The notes under the pieces were generated by a model. That model was not told where the DNA came from. It was given only the letters and a program-made list of their open reading frames with translations, and ran no database searches. The translations under genes and the position numbers were made by a program. Below are positions 1 to 8,320 of a stretch of 42,253 bases of DNA, piece by piece; position 1 is the first letter of the stretch; each line of letters begins with the position of its first letter. The stretch is from Sandaracinaceae bacterium (GTDB taxonomy: Bacteria > Myxococcota_A > Polyangia > Polyangiales > Sandaracinaceae). The stretch covers positions 1-42,253 of the forward strand of contig JAVJQK010000009.1 of the NCBI GenBank assembly GCA_040218145.1. The letters run 5' to 3'.

Positions 1-2198
1 CCGCTCTTGGTGTAGCGGTAGGCGTCCTGCGCCCCGTTCGGGTGGGTGGTGCCGACGAGGCGATGGGCCTGGTCGTGGTGGTGCTGGGTGACGCCCTTGT
101 CGGTGTCGATGACGCGCTGGAGGTCGCCCTCTCCGGAGTACAGATACTTGCGGGCCCACGCGCGGTCGGGGGCGTCGGTGGCGTAGGCGACCTTGGAGAG
201 GCACCAGCCGCGCGGGCTGTACTGAGCGGTCTCGCTCCAGCCGTTGGCGAGGTCGCGGGTGAAGACGCCGCGGCCGTGTCGGCGGATGCGATGGGTGGCG
301 CCGCTTGGGTCGACGATGACGACCGTGCCGTCGTCGAGCGCGTGGTACTCGGTGTCGAAGCGGCCGAGGGTGGTGGTGCGCGCGAGCTGCGCGCCGACGA
401 AGCGGCGGCGGACGCCTTTGCCATCGCGCTCGTCCTTCGTGCGGCGGCGCCAGGCGTCGTGAGCGAATTCGACGGTGTGCTGGTGGGTGGCGGCGCGGGT
501 GACCCAGCCCTGCTCGTCGTAGTCGAGGGTGTGGGTGTCGCCGCTGAAGAGCTCGCGGCGGATGAGGCGGCCGTGGCCGTCGTACTCGAGTTCGAGGAGC
601 TGGCGGCCGTTGCCGTCGTATTTGGCGACGAGGTTGTCGGAGCCGTCGTACTCGTAGCGATCGTGGACGGTGGCGTTGCGGCCGATGGACGCGATGCGGT
701 CCTTGAGGTCGTACGAATAGTGGACGCGGTTGCCGGCCGGGTCGATGACCTCGCTCAGCTCGGCCGTGTTGGTGTACTCGTACTCGGTGACGTGGCCGAG
801 CGGATCGGTGGCGCGCCAGGGGAGGTCCCAGGAGCGGGTCTCGAGCTTGTAGTCGGAGCCGTCGAAGTCGCGGAGACGGCGGACCTTCCCGCGGTGGGTG
901 TAGCCGTAGCGCCGCTTGCTCCCGTCTTCGAGGACCTCGCGGGTGAGGAGACCGGCCTGGTCGCGGACCTCCTCGACGCGGCCTCGCTGGGGCGACTCGC
1001 TGGTGGTGAGCGCGTCGCGCACCGACGGCGGGAGCTCCGGGAGCTCGTACTGGTCCGGCAGGCCGAAGTCGAGGTCCCAGAGGTCGCCGTACTCCCACTC
1101 GATGGCGATGCCAGGGACGCGGTGGGCGTCCGGATCGGGCGGGCTCGGGCCCTCCGGGAGCGGGACGACGATGCCGTTCGGGAGGCGCTTCGCGATCTGT
1201 GCGCCGGCCGCGTCGCGGAGGTACTCGGTGCGCCGACCCTCGGGGTCGACCTCCGCCACGAGCTCGCTGCCGGGGCCGCGCTCGTAGAGGGTCACGCCGC
1301 CGTACGGGTCGGTGACGCTGAGAAGGTTCTGGGCGTCGTCGTACTCGTAGAGCCAGTCGGCGCCGTTCGCGTCGATGACCGTGGTCTGGCGCGCGCCCAG
1401 GTCGTACTTCATCTGGACCGAGAGCAAGCCGTCTTCGCCGTGGGAGGCGATGCAGCGGTTGCTCCGATCGTACTCGAAGTGGAAGCGGTAGCCGCCCTCG
1501 TCCACGCGCTCGGTCAGGCGGTGCGCGGCGTCGTAGCCACACCCGAAGCGCTGCTTGTAGACGTCGATGCCCTCCACCAGCCGCTGGTGCGCGTCGTAGC
1601 GGTACTTGATGAGCGGGAGCGGGTCTTCGCCCGTGCGGCGGAGCTGAAGCTCGGTGATCTGCCCGTGCTCGCCGTAGACGAACCAGAGGCAGCGGTGCTC
1701 GTCGATCCACGCGGCCTGGAGGCGCCGCCGCTCGTAGGCCAGCCGTAGGCTTCCGCCTTCCTTGCGCAGCTCCGCGAGGGGCCAGGCGCGTCGATCGACC
1801 GAGGGGCGGAACACGCGCGTGGGCTGCGCGTGCCTCGAGACGTGGTACTCGCTCGCGCTCTCGCGCCGGAGGGAGTAGCCGCCGCTGGCCGCCGTGTCGC
1901 CGTCGTGGTCGAGGAACGGGAACTGGATCTCCCCGCCCTCGGCATTGAAGTAGGTCAGGCCGTCGACGTCGAAGCAGAGCCAGTGGTCGAAGCTGTGCCG
2001 GAAGCCGCGGCCGATGCCCTGCGCGAGCCCGGCCCAGGTGTGGTTGTAGTTTCGGCGGAACTGGAAGGCGACCGGACCGGGGACGGTCAGGTCCTTCTTG
2101 CTGAAGACGTTCTCGCCCGTGATGACGTCGACGGGATCGCCGACCCAGCGAGGTCCGCCGGGCACACCGCAGGCGTGTCTGTGGGGGCCGTGCTCCAC
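1..2198 (-). CDS. Rhs-family protein, C-terminus cut off by the window edge
   Basis: Rhs/YD-repeat protein, about 732 codons visible, open through base 1, so the core end and any C-terminal toxin lie outside. The start is GTG at 2198, because an in-frame stop sits just upstream at about 2207-2205. The N-terminus carries GDPVDVITGENVF, the Rhs N-terminal (DUF6531-type) signature, followed by F-x-F-x-R-N-Y. Many YD-type repeats follow, for example YEYDDAQNLL, YEYTNTAELSEVID and HYSYDLKDRI. Rhs proteins form a shell that encloses a C-terminal toxin and are loaded on T6SS spikes through PAAR and VgrG. It is the last visible gene of the leftward VgrG-TPR-PAAR-Rhs series, 20 bases after the PAAR gene. 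Family assignment is firm. T6SS delivery is inferred from the neighbours. The cargo toxin and its immunity gene cannot be seen. Confidence 0.93.
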   Translation of the reverse strand, partial: MEHGPHRHACGVPGGPRWVGDPVDVITGENVFSKKDLTVPGPVAFQFRRNYNHTWAGLAQGIGRGFRHSFDHWLCFDVDGLTYFNAEGGEIQFPFLDHDGDTAASGGYSLRRESASEYHVSRHAQPTRVFRPSVDRRAWPLAELRKEGGSLRLAYERRRLQAAWIDEHRCLWFVYGEHGQITELQLRRTGEDPLPLIKYRYDAHQRLVEGIDVYKQRFGCGYDAAHRLTERVDEGGYRFHFEYDRSNRCIASHGEDGLLSVQMKYDLGARQTTVIDANGADWLYEYDDAQNLLSVTDPYGGVTLYERGPGSELVAEVDPEGRRTEYLRDAAGAQIAKRLPNGIVVPLPEGPSPPDPDAHRVPGIAIEWEYGDLWDLDFGLPDQYELPELPPSVRDALTTSESPQRGRVEEVRDQAGLLTREVLEDGSKRRYGYTHRGKVRRLRDFDGSDYKLETRSWDLPWRATDPLGHVTEYEYTNTAELSEVIDPAGNRVHYSYDLKDRIASIGRNATVHDRYEYDGSDNLVAKYDGNGRQLLELEYDGHGRLIRRELFSGDTHTLDYDEQGWVTRAATHQHTVEFAHDAWRRRTKDERDGKGVRRRFVGAQLARTTTLGRFDTEYHALDDGTVVIVDPSGATHRIRRHGRGVFTRDLANGWSETAQYSPRGWCLSKVAYATDAPDRAWARKYLYSGEGDLQRVIDTDKGVTQHHHDQAHRLVGTTHPNGAQDAYRYTKS

Positions 2199-2218
2199 GC
2201 GTCGTCAGCTTTCCGTGC

Positions 2219-3322
2219 TCAGCACTCACACGCGCCGAAGCGGTTGCGGCGCGGGTTCTCGGGATCGCTGTCGGCGTCGTCGTGGTGCTGATTGCGGCGA
2301 CGCTGGCTGTGCGCATCCATCAGGTCCTTGAGGACCGGGATCACGAGGTCCGACGGCGGGACGGGCAGCCCGCCGATGAGCACGTTGGGGATGCCGAAGG
2401 TGATGGCGCCCATGACCGCGGGTGGGATGCCCGGATCGGCGCCGACCGTCGCCTTGATCGCGTCCCGGGCGACATCTGCTGCGGCCTGGATCGCGGCCGC
2501 CGCGGCGCCGATGGCGTTCCCCGTGGCGGCCGCGGAGCCGACGGCGATCGCGCCGCCCACCGCGCCCATCACAGCCGCGGCGCTCTGGAACTTCAGGATG
2601 GCCGCGAGGATGGGGTTGCAGTGGATGGTCAGGTCTCCCATGCGGGCGGCGCGGCCGCCGCCGATGAAGACGCTGCTGGAGCCGGTGACGATCAGGAACG
2701 CGGGCATGAGGCTGCCGCAGGTGACGGCCATGCCGATGTCGCCCGCGCGCGCGGCGGGGATCCCGCCCACGGTCACGGTGACCGCGCCCGAGAGCATGAT
2801 GTTGCCGAGGCTCGGAAGCGGCACCGGCGGAGCTGGAGGGACGAGGCTCGGCGGGTGGCTGTGGGCGTGTGGCATGCCTACGTGCAAGTCGAAGAGACAG
2901 GCCGCGGGCAGCTCCATCGCCTGCGCGAACGGCGAGAGCAGGACCGCGAGGCCGTGATCGAGCGCGTCCTCGAGGATCGACGGCAGCCCAAGGATTCCTC
3001 CGGCGACCTGGAACACGTAGGCGGTCCAGTTCACCGATCCGTCTTCGTCGAACGGGAACTGGACGAACGGGTCGACGTGCTGGTTGACCAGGTCGCCCAT
3101 GACGTCGGCCGGCATGAAGCCCGTCACGGGCATCGCGTGCCGGTTGCCCAGCATGACCTGACCCATGTGGGTGTCGCCCGCTGCCACCTCGAGGTCTCCT
3201 TGGAACGTGTTGACCGTCGACGGGGCGGCCGGCGCCTCGGCGGCTGAGCTCGGCGCGGGGCCGTCGGCGGGGGAGGGCATGCGTCGGACGCCGGGCGGCG
3301 TCGGTCGGGTGTTCGGCGGCAT
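2219..3322 (-). CDS. PAAR-like T6SS spike-tip protein
   Basis: 367-residue protein with a central PAAR-like region. A His-rich segment HVGMPHAHSH lies at about 147-156. It is followed by glycine-rich beta repeats VTVTVGGIPAARAGD (181-195) and GSSSVFIGGGRAARMGD (214-230), with C202 and H234/C235 as possible metal ligands. An Ala-rich helical segment runs from about 240 to 295 (glycine-zipper-like), then another beta motif FGIPNVLIGGLPVPPSD, then a charged Arg/His/Asp tail ending CEC. The frame is open further upstream but there overlaps the TPR gene. I chose ATG 3322, which shares one base with the TPR stop (TGATG overlap) and implies translational coupling. PAAR proteins cap VgrG trimers and link effectors to the spike. 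The Rhs gene follows directly. Confidence 0.88.
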   Translation of the reverse strand: MPPNTRPTPPGVRRMPSPADGPAPSSAAEAPAAPSTVNTFQGDLEVAAGDTHMGQVMLGNRHAMPVTGFMPADVMGDLVNQHVDPFVQFPFDEDGSVNWTAYVFQVAGGILGLPSILEDALDHGLAVLLSPFAQAMELPAACLFDLHVGMPHAHSHPPSLVPPAPPVPLPSLGNIMLSGAVTVTVGGIPAARAGDIGMAVTCGSLMPAFLIVTGSSSVFIGGGRAARMGDLTIHCNPILAAILKFQSAAAVMGAVGGAIAVGSAAATGNAIGAAAAAIQAAADVARDAIKATVGADPGIPPAVMGAITFGIPNVLIGGLPVPPSDLVIPVLKDLMDAHSQRRRNQHHDDADSDPENPRRNRFGACEC

Positions 3323-4584
3323 CAGTGCGCTCCTCCCTGCTGCTCTCTGTTCAGCTCCGCGACGGCCAGCCGCTGTGCCCACGCGCGCTCGTGGTCGCTC
3401 CAGCCCTGCTGCCGGGCGAGCTCGACCATGCGCTCGAGGATCGCCGCCTCCCGGAAGCCGTAGGGGTGCTCTCCGATGAGCTCGAGCGCCTTCTCCCAGA
3501 TGTGCACGGCCTCGTGGGTCCGGTTCTGCGCGAGCCGAGCCACGCCGATCTGCTCGACGCAGTCGCAGATGCCGTACGGGTTGTTGAGGCTCCCGGCGAC
3601 CCGCGCCGCCGCGTCCCACGCCGCCTCCGCCTGCTGGTACTCGCCGAGCTCCTGACACGCTCCCCCGAGACCCATCAGACAGTTCAACATCACCGGCTTG
3701 GACTCGACCTTCGTCGCGACCTCCGCGCCCTTCGCGTAGCGCTCCCGCGCCTCCTTCAGCTGCCCCGCGCGTCGATGCACGTCCCCAGCGCCGGAGAGGC
3801 TGAGCGCGACCAGCCCCTCCTCACCCAGCTCGCCGAAGAGGTTGGCGAGCAGGCCGTACTTCTCGAGCGCCTGGGGATGGCGCTGGTGCGCGAAGTCGAG
3901 CGCCGCGAGCTGGAGCATCGCGGTCCCGCGGGCCTTCGGCGTGAGCGCCGGGTTGCCCGCGTCGAAGGCGAGCCCCTCCTCACAGGCTTTCGGGCTGAAG
4001 TCCACCGTGTACGCGACGGTGGCTTCGCGGGGCTCGCGGCGCAGCCTCGGCTCGAGGTACGGCGCGTCTCGCGAGTCGCGCAGCATCACCCGTGTGAAGC
4101 GTGTCCAGGGCTCGAGCCCTCTCGATGGCAAGAGGTCCCAGACGATGCGCTCGTAGAGCGCGGGGTCTTGAAGCTTCATCGGCAAGAGCGACAGCACGAG
4201 CGGTTGATCCGGCTCGAGGAGCGACGCGCGCCACCAGGTGAGCAGCGCACGAATACGCTCCGCGGCAGGGCGACGAAAGTCGGTGCAGCCGTCCGGGGGC
4301 GCGGGCACGAGCGGTAGGCCGCGAGGCTCGCGCTCTGCGTTGACCACCTCGCGACGGGTGCTCATCAGGTCGAGCATCACGTCGACGTACGCGCGCTCCG
4401 TGCGGGCCTCGTGCAGGAACGTCAGGAAGTGCACGTCGGGGTCCGCTTGATCCATACCGTGAAGGCACTGCGCGACCAGCGGCGCGTCGCCCTCCTCGTA
4501 GGCGAGCACCATCGCGAAGTGCTCGCGTTGCTGCTGCGCGAACCAGCCGATCGCGCCGTTCATCTCTTCGACCAGGCCGCGCAT
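3322..4584 (-). CDS. TPR-containing protein between VgrG and PAAR, possible T6SS loading adaptor
   Basis: 420-residue soluble protein with no signal peptide. The C-terminal half (about 235-385) is helical with TPR-like units such as GDVHRRAGQLKEARERYAKG, GGACQELGEYQQAEAAWDAA and GVARLAQNRTHEAVHIWEKA. The N-terminal half is also helical and Trp/Leu-rich (LLTWWRASLLEPDQ) and matches nothing I recognise. Its ATG starts one base after the vgrG stop, and its own stop overlaps the PAAR start, so it is almost certainly co-translated with both. T6SS clusters often place an adaptor or chaperone between VgrG and its effector (DUF4123, DUF1795 and DUF2169 are known types). None of those signatures is visible here, so an adaptor role rests on position only. 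Confidence 0.85.
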   Translation of the reverse strand: MRGLVEEMNGAIGWFAQQQREHFAMVLAYEEGDAPLVAQCLHGMDQADPDVHFLTFLHEARTERAYVDVMLDLMSTRREVVNAEREPRGLPLVPAPPDGCTDFRRPAAERIRALLTWWRASLLEPDQPLVLSLLPMKLQDPALYERIVWDLLPSRGLEPWTRFTRVMLRDSRDAPYLEPRLRREPREATVAYTVDFSPKACEEGLAFDAGNPALTPKARGTAMLQLAALDFAHQRHPQALEKYGLLANLFGELGEEGLVALSLSGAGDVHRRAGQLKEARERYAKGAEVATKVESKPVMLNCLMGLGGACQELGEYQQAEAAWDAAARVAGSLNNPYGICDCVEQIGVARLAQNRTHEAVHIWEKALELIGEHPYGFREAAILERMVELARQQGWSDHERAWAQRLAVAELNREQQGGAH

Positions 4585-4585
4585 G

Positions 4586-7309
4586 TCAGTTGATCTTGAC
4601 CATCGTGCCGTTGATCTTGGCGATCGCGTCGGCGGCGATCTCCACCATCGGGCCGGTCTGCTTCACGCCCGAGGCGCTCCACTCGCCCATGGATGCGCCG
4701 CCGCTCACCTTGACCTGCGTCGAGCCGCTGGCGGTGATGTTCCCGTCGGACTTGAGCTCCACGGTCGAGTCGCCGGACGAGAGCGTGATGCCCTCGTCGG
4801 CGATGAGGGTGATCTTGCCCGCCTCCATCTTCAGCGAGCACCCCGGCGCCTGCAGCTCGATCTTGGAGTCGGACGAGATGAAGACGTGTCCGTCCATGAA
4901 GAGCGTCTCGGAGTCGTTCTGGCGGAGCTGGTAGTGCCCCGTCACCTTCGTCTGCCGGTTGCCCTCCACGGCGAGGAAGTCGTCGGCGCCGCAGTCCACC
5001 GACCGATCCTGCTTGTGCGTCTGGGACGTCTTCTTGCTGACCGTCAGCTCGCGGTTGCCGTCGATGGTGATCTGCTCGTCGCCCGCGACCCCCAGCTCCC
5101 GGTCTCCGCCCACCTTCTCCTTGTCGTTCCCGTCGATGGTGGTCTCGCGGTTCTGGTGGATGGTGTTCGTCTCGTCCTTGTCGACCGTCTTCTTGCGCTC
5201 GCCGTGCACGGTCATCGTCTGGTCTTTGCCCACGGTCTCGGTCTGGTTCACGTCCACCGAGTTGGACTGGCAGTTCTTCACGTGGGTCGAGTGGTCGTGC
5301 TCGACCTCCTCGTTGTAGTCCTTCTCCGCGTGTACGTAGATGAACTCGTTGCCCGCCGCGTCCTCGAATCGCATCTCGTTGAAGCCGTCGCTGTTGGGCG
5401 AGGACTTGGTGCGGATGAGGCTCTGGGTCTTCTTCGCGTCCAGCTCCACGCCGACGCGGTTGGTGCCGTGGTAGACGCAGCCGGTCACCAGCGGGCGGTC
5501 GGGGTTGCCGCCGAGGAAGCTGACCACGACCTCCATGTCGATGCGCGGCAGGAAGAACGTGCCGAAGCCCGGCCCGGCCCAGTTGTGGCTCACCCGCATC
5601 CAGCAGCTCGAGCGCTCGTGTCGCGCGGGGTGGTCGCGGTCCCAGTGGAAGCGGACCTTCACCCGGCCGTGCTCGTCGGTGTGGATCTCCTCTCCCTCGG
5701 GGCCGACCACGATCGCCGTCTCCGGTCCGTGCATCACCGGGCGAGGCGTCGTGCGCGGCGGGCGATACGGCCGCGAGATCGGCGTCATCTGGGCGCTGTT
5801 GCTCCAGGTGCCCGATTGGCCCTCGGTCGCCGAGCCGCTCGAGGTCACGGCCACGAGGAGATAGCGTGTGTCCAGCTCTCCCACGGGCGCGCCGATCACC
5901 TCGAGCGTCTTGCCGGGCTGCGCGCTGATCACCGTCGTGCTCATCGACCAGTCCTGGCGGTCGAGGTCGAGCCGCTCCGCACGCAGGCCCGCCTGAAGCG
6001 ACGCCGTGTTGCCGCCGTACTGGCTCCCGTTCCAGTCGTGGACGATGAGCGCGTCGGTGTGGTCGTAGATCTCGATCGCGGGCTCGTCGGACGAGCGCCC
6101 GGTCTTGTCGCCCATCACGTCGAGCGTCGGGTTCGACCAGTCGTAGTCGCGCACCATGACGTCGCTCGCTCCGACCACCTCCCGGTGATCGATCTCGAAC
6201 GCCGTCTCGTCATCGGGCGCCTGATCCGGGTCCGGGTAGAAGTGGACCTGCCCGTCGTCGTCGGCGCGCGCCATCGGCAGGTTCTGCGTGGAGTCGGCGA
6301 GGACCAGCACCTCGCGGTCGCCCTCGTAGTCGAAGTAGAAGAAGATCCCCTCCTCCTCCGCGAGGCGCGAGATGAAGGCGAGGGAGCTCTCCTGGAGCTG
6401 GACGATGTACTCGCGGCGCTCGTAGGTGCGCTGGAGGTTGGCGACGTCGACCGCGCGCTGGAGCGGCGTCAGGTACTTCTCGTACGTGACCTTGATCGCG
6501 TCCACCACGGACACGTCCTGGTGAATCGCGTTGTTCACGCCCATGCCGAGCAGCGCCGCCGGAGGGGAGACGTGGAGCGTGATGATCGTCTCCTCGTCGT
6601 GGTCTTCCTCGACCCGCGCGTGGAGCACGATGCCCTTGAAGTCACGAACGCGCTCGCCGCGCTGCGCCTGCAGTCGGACCTCCGCTCGCAGCAGCTCCCG
6701 CGCCTCCGGGTGCTCCGCGTACCGCGCCTCGATCACCGCGCTCGGGACCGAGTTGAGCGCCTCTGTGAGCTGCACGTGCCGCAGGCTCCACCGCGCGTCG
6801 AAGCCCGCGACCTCGAGGTGGAACTCCACCGGGTTCCGGTTCGCCCCCGTCAGGTTGGACAGCGCGTCGATCGCCCCGCCCAGCGCCTCGGCCCCGCTGC
6901 CCAGCGCGCTCGCGGCCTGGCTCGCGCCCTGGAGCGCCTGCTGCGCCTCGCCCTCGGGCACGATGTAGCGCGCGGCGTCGCCGGCCGAGCCGAGCGCCTG
7001 CGTCGCCTGGCCCACGTCCCCCGACAGCGCGGCGTTGGCCAGCCCGCTCGCCGCGCCGACCGCGGAGCCCGCCGCGCCGGCGACCTGACCGGCGGTCCCG
7101 ATCGCCTCGCTCGCGTCCGACTCCGCGTCGCCCAGCGCGCCGCCCGCGATGCCAGCCGCGCTACCGAGCGCGCCGGCGCCGGATCCCACGGCCCCCGCCA
7201 CGTCGCCCTCAGCCGCCTTCGAGACGGTCTCGGCCAGCTTGCCGACCCCCTCCGCGACCTCGCCCGCCGTCTCGAGCGCGTCATCGCCGCTGTCCTGTTC
7301 GTCGCTCAT
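4586..7309 (-). CDS. vgrG: VgrG / Tssi spike protein with Ala/Gly-rich N-terminal extension
   Basis: T6SS trimeric spike protein of 907 residues. Start: ATG 7309 follows GAGGGGAG by four bases; the frame is open 23 codons further up without an equally good site. Residues 1-155 are an unusual Ala/Gly/Ser-rich amphipathic extension. The gp27-like part then begins (VEFHLEVAGFDARW, LQESSLAFISRLAEEEGIFF). The gp5-like OB fold lies at about 525-610 (HTDEHGRVKVRFHWDRD, SCWMRVSHNWAGPGFG). The C-terminal beta-prism at about 650-850 has repeated TxTVxGxRxxTV-type units, ending in a small domain with S-K-I-E-L-Q-A-P-G. There is no obvious C-terminal catalytic domain. The gene precedes the TPR, PAAR and Rhs genes without gaps. 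No T6SS core (sheath, baseplate, membrane complex) is present, so this is an orphan spike module. Confidence 0.95.
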   Translation of the reverse strand: MSDEQDSGDDALETAGEVAEGVGKLAETVSKAAEGDVAGAVGSGAGALGSAAGIAGGALGDAESDASEAIGTAGQVAGAAGSAVGAASGLANAALSGDVGQATQALGSAGDAARYIVPEGEAQQALQGASQAASALGSGAEALGGAIDALSNLTGANRNPVEFHLEVAGFDARWSLRHVQLTEALNSVPSAVIEARYAEHPEARELLRAEVRLQAQRGERVRDFKGIVLHARVEEDHDEETIITLHVSPPAALLGMGVNNAIHQDVSVVDAIKVTYEKYLTPLQRAVDVANLQRTYERREYIVQLQESSLAFISRLAEEEGIFFYFDYEGDREVLVLADSTQNLPMARADDDGQVHFYPDPDQAPDDETAFEIDHREVVGASDVMVRDYDWSNPTLDVMGDKTGRSSDEPAIEIYDHTDALIVHDWNGSQYGGNTASLQAGLRAERLDLDRQDWSMSTTVISAQPGKTLEVIGAPVGELDTRYLLVAVTSSGSATEGQSGTWSNSAQMTPISRPYRPPRTTPRPVMHGPETAIVVGPEGEEIHTDEHGRVKVRFHWDRDHPARHERSSCWMRVSHNWAGPGFGTFFLPRIDMEVVVSFLGGNPDRPLVTGCVYHGTNRVGVELDAKKTQSLIRTKSSPNSDGFNEMRFEDAAGNEFIYVHAEKDYNEEVEHDHSTHVKNCQSNSVDVNQTETVGKDQTMTVHGERKKTVDKDETNTIHQNRETTIDGNDKEKVGGDRELGVAGDEQITIDGNRELTVSKKTSQTHKQDRSVDCGADDFLAVEGNRQTKVTGHYQLRQNDSETLFMDGHVFISSDSKIELQAPGCSLKMEAGKITLIADEGITLSSGDSTVELKSDGNITASGSTQVKVSGGASMGEWSASGVKQTGPMVEIAADAIAKINGTMVKIN

Positions 7310-7438
7310 GAGCTCCCCTCGAAGCCCGCCGTCGCGGGCGCGCGAGAGCATACGCGATGAGACGGTGCCCGGCGTCAATGAATCATGAGACGATGTCGCT
7401 TTTCGAGCCGCCCTCGAAAAACTCCAAGGCCACCGGAC

Positions 7439-7939
7439 TCAGGGTGCGCCGAACACCCGGTCGACCGAGACCCCTGGTCCGTCGGGAGGGGGTGGTGGAC
7501 AGCTCTGGGCGTCCACGGAGCGCGGCGGGCACGGGCAGCACCCGGAGAAGACGACCGCGCCGCCACACCGGTCGAGGCACGTGCGCGCCGTGACGCATGT
7601 GCGCCGACCGTCGTCTCGGCAGAAGGAGCTTCGGCCAGTGGCCGCTGCACCCGGCTCTCGCTCCGATGTGGGAGCGGGTCGGGCCGAAGCGCGCGAGGGT
7701 GCTCGCCCCTCGGTCTCGATGTCCTCGCGCTCGGCGCGCTCGCGTTCCCCATGCGGGGCCGCAGCCGGCTCCGGGGTCGCGGGCCCGCACCCCGCCAGCA
7801 TGAGAATCACCGCCATGGTCGTCGCCAGCCCGACGAGATGCGGCGCGCGGCCGAGGGGAGCGCGTTCGGCGCGGGAAATACTGGCGCTCGCCGAGCATGA
7901 GGGTCCAGACGCTCGAGCACTCCGTCGCCAGAGCATCAT
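7439..7939 (-). CDS. Eight-cysteine lipoprotein, paralog of the adjacent upstream gene
   Basis: 166-residue predicted lipoprotein. The chosen ATG (7939) lies one base after the stop of the upstream paralog (TGACATGATG), suggesting coupling. The signal peptide is unusual: a long Arg-containing lead of about 40 residues before a hydrophobic core GLATTMAVILMLAGC with lipobox LAGC (C51). A low-complexity Pro/Ala/Glu/Arg linker follows, then a disulfide-type domain. Its cysteine pattern is C-x7-C-x5-C-x3-C-GGAV-x4-C-C-x-C-x9-C, the same as the neighbour apart from the first gap. The shared core reads RCGGAV. It lies 129 bases upstream of vgrG on the same strand. Function unknown; a periplasmic or outer-membrane immunity protein or structural factor is possible. 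The start codon is the least certain part. Confidence 0.7.
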   Translation of the reverse strand: MMLWRRSARASGPSCSASASISRAERAPLGRAPHLVGLATTMAVILMLAGCGPATPEPAAAPHGERERAEREDIETEGRAPSRASARPAPTSEREPGAAATGRSSFCRDDGRRTCVTARTCLDRCGGAVVFSGCCPCPPRSVDAQSCPPPPPDGPGVSVDRVFGAP

Positions 7940-7940
7940 G

Positions 7941-8303
7941 TCAATCCTCCGGCGTAGGTGCTCGGTAACCGTCGTCGCTCTCGTCATCGAAGACATGGGT
8001 ACTGTCCAGCGTGTCCAGAGGGCGGCAACGTTGGACATCGATGAGGGGCTCCGGGCAGGCGCAGCAGGATCTGATCTCCACCGCGCCGCCACACCTCCGT
8101 ACGCATGAGGAGCCGAACACGCAGCCCGCCATGGGATCGCAGCGATTCACCGCTCGCACCGGCGTCGGTTCGGTAGGGGGGGGCGATGTGGAAGCTTGGC
8201 GGACCGGGTGAAGGGCTCGGGTGAACCCATTCGTGGGCGTCTTCCCCGACGCACAGGACGCGAGGAGGAACACGCACAAGATCGTCGATAGCCATCCTCT
8301 CAC
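7941..8303 (-). CDS. Eight-cysteine lipoprotein (first of a tandem pair)
   Basis: 120-residue lipoprotein. The start is GTG 8303, giving a classic short signal MRGWLSTILCVFLLASC with lipobox LASC (C17). The mature part is a short polar linker then a compact domain with eight cysteines: C-x5-C-x5-C-x3-C-GGAV-x4-C-C-x-C-x9-C, consistent with four disulfides in an oxidising compartment. The last 25 residues are acidic. The next gene downstream encodes the same cysteine framework, so the pair arose by duplication. Only 17 bases separate this start from the divergent metallopeptidase start, so the two genes must share or overlap their promoters. I recognise no named family. Its place at the head of the vgrG operon direction suggests a role tied to the secretion island, possibly immunity. 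Confidence 0.78.
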   Translation of the reverse strand: MRGWLSTILCVFLLASCASGKTPTNGFTRALHPVRQASTSPPPTEPTPVRAVNRCDPMAGCVFGSSCVRRCGGAVEIRSCCACPEPLIDVQRCRPLDTLDSTHVFDDESDDGYRAPTPED

Positions 8304-8320
8304 GGGTATATCGTGGGAAC

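Noticed and set aside
42-1748. Long + strand open frame opposite the Rhs gene
   Set aside because: Val/Ala/Gly/Asp-rich shadow translation; the minus strand gives clear Rhs repeats across the same bases.
2219-3658. Longer 479-residue version of the PAAR-like protein
   Set aside because: The first 112 residues are an out-of-frame reading of the TPR gene; ATG 3322 couples to its stop.
4583-7360. 925-codon + strand frame
   Set aside because: Antisense shadow of vgrG, low-complexity His/Arg/Val/Leu composition.
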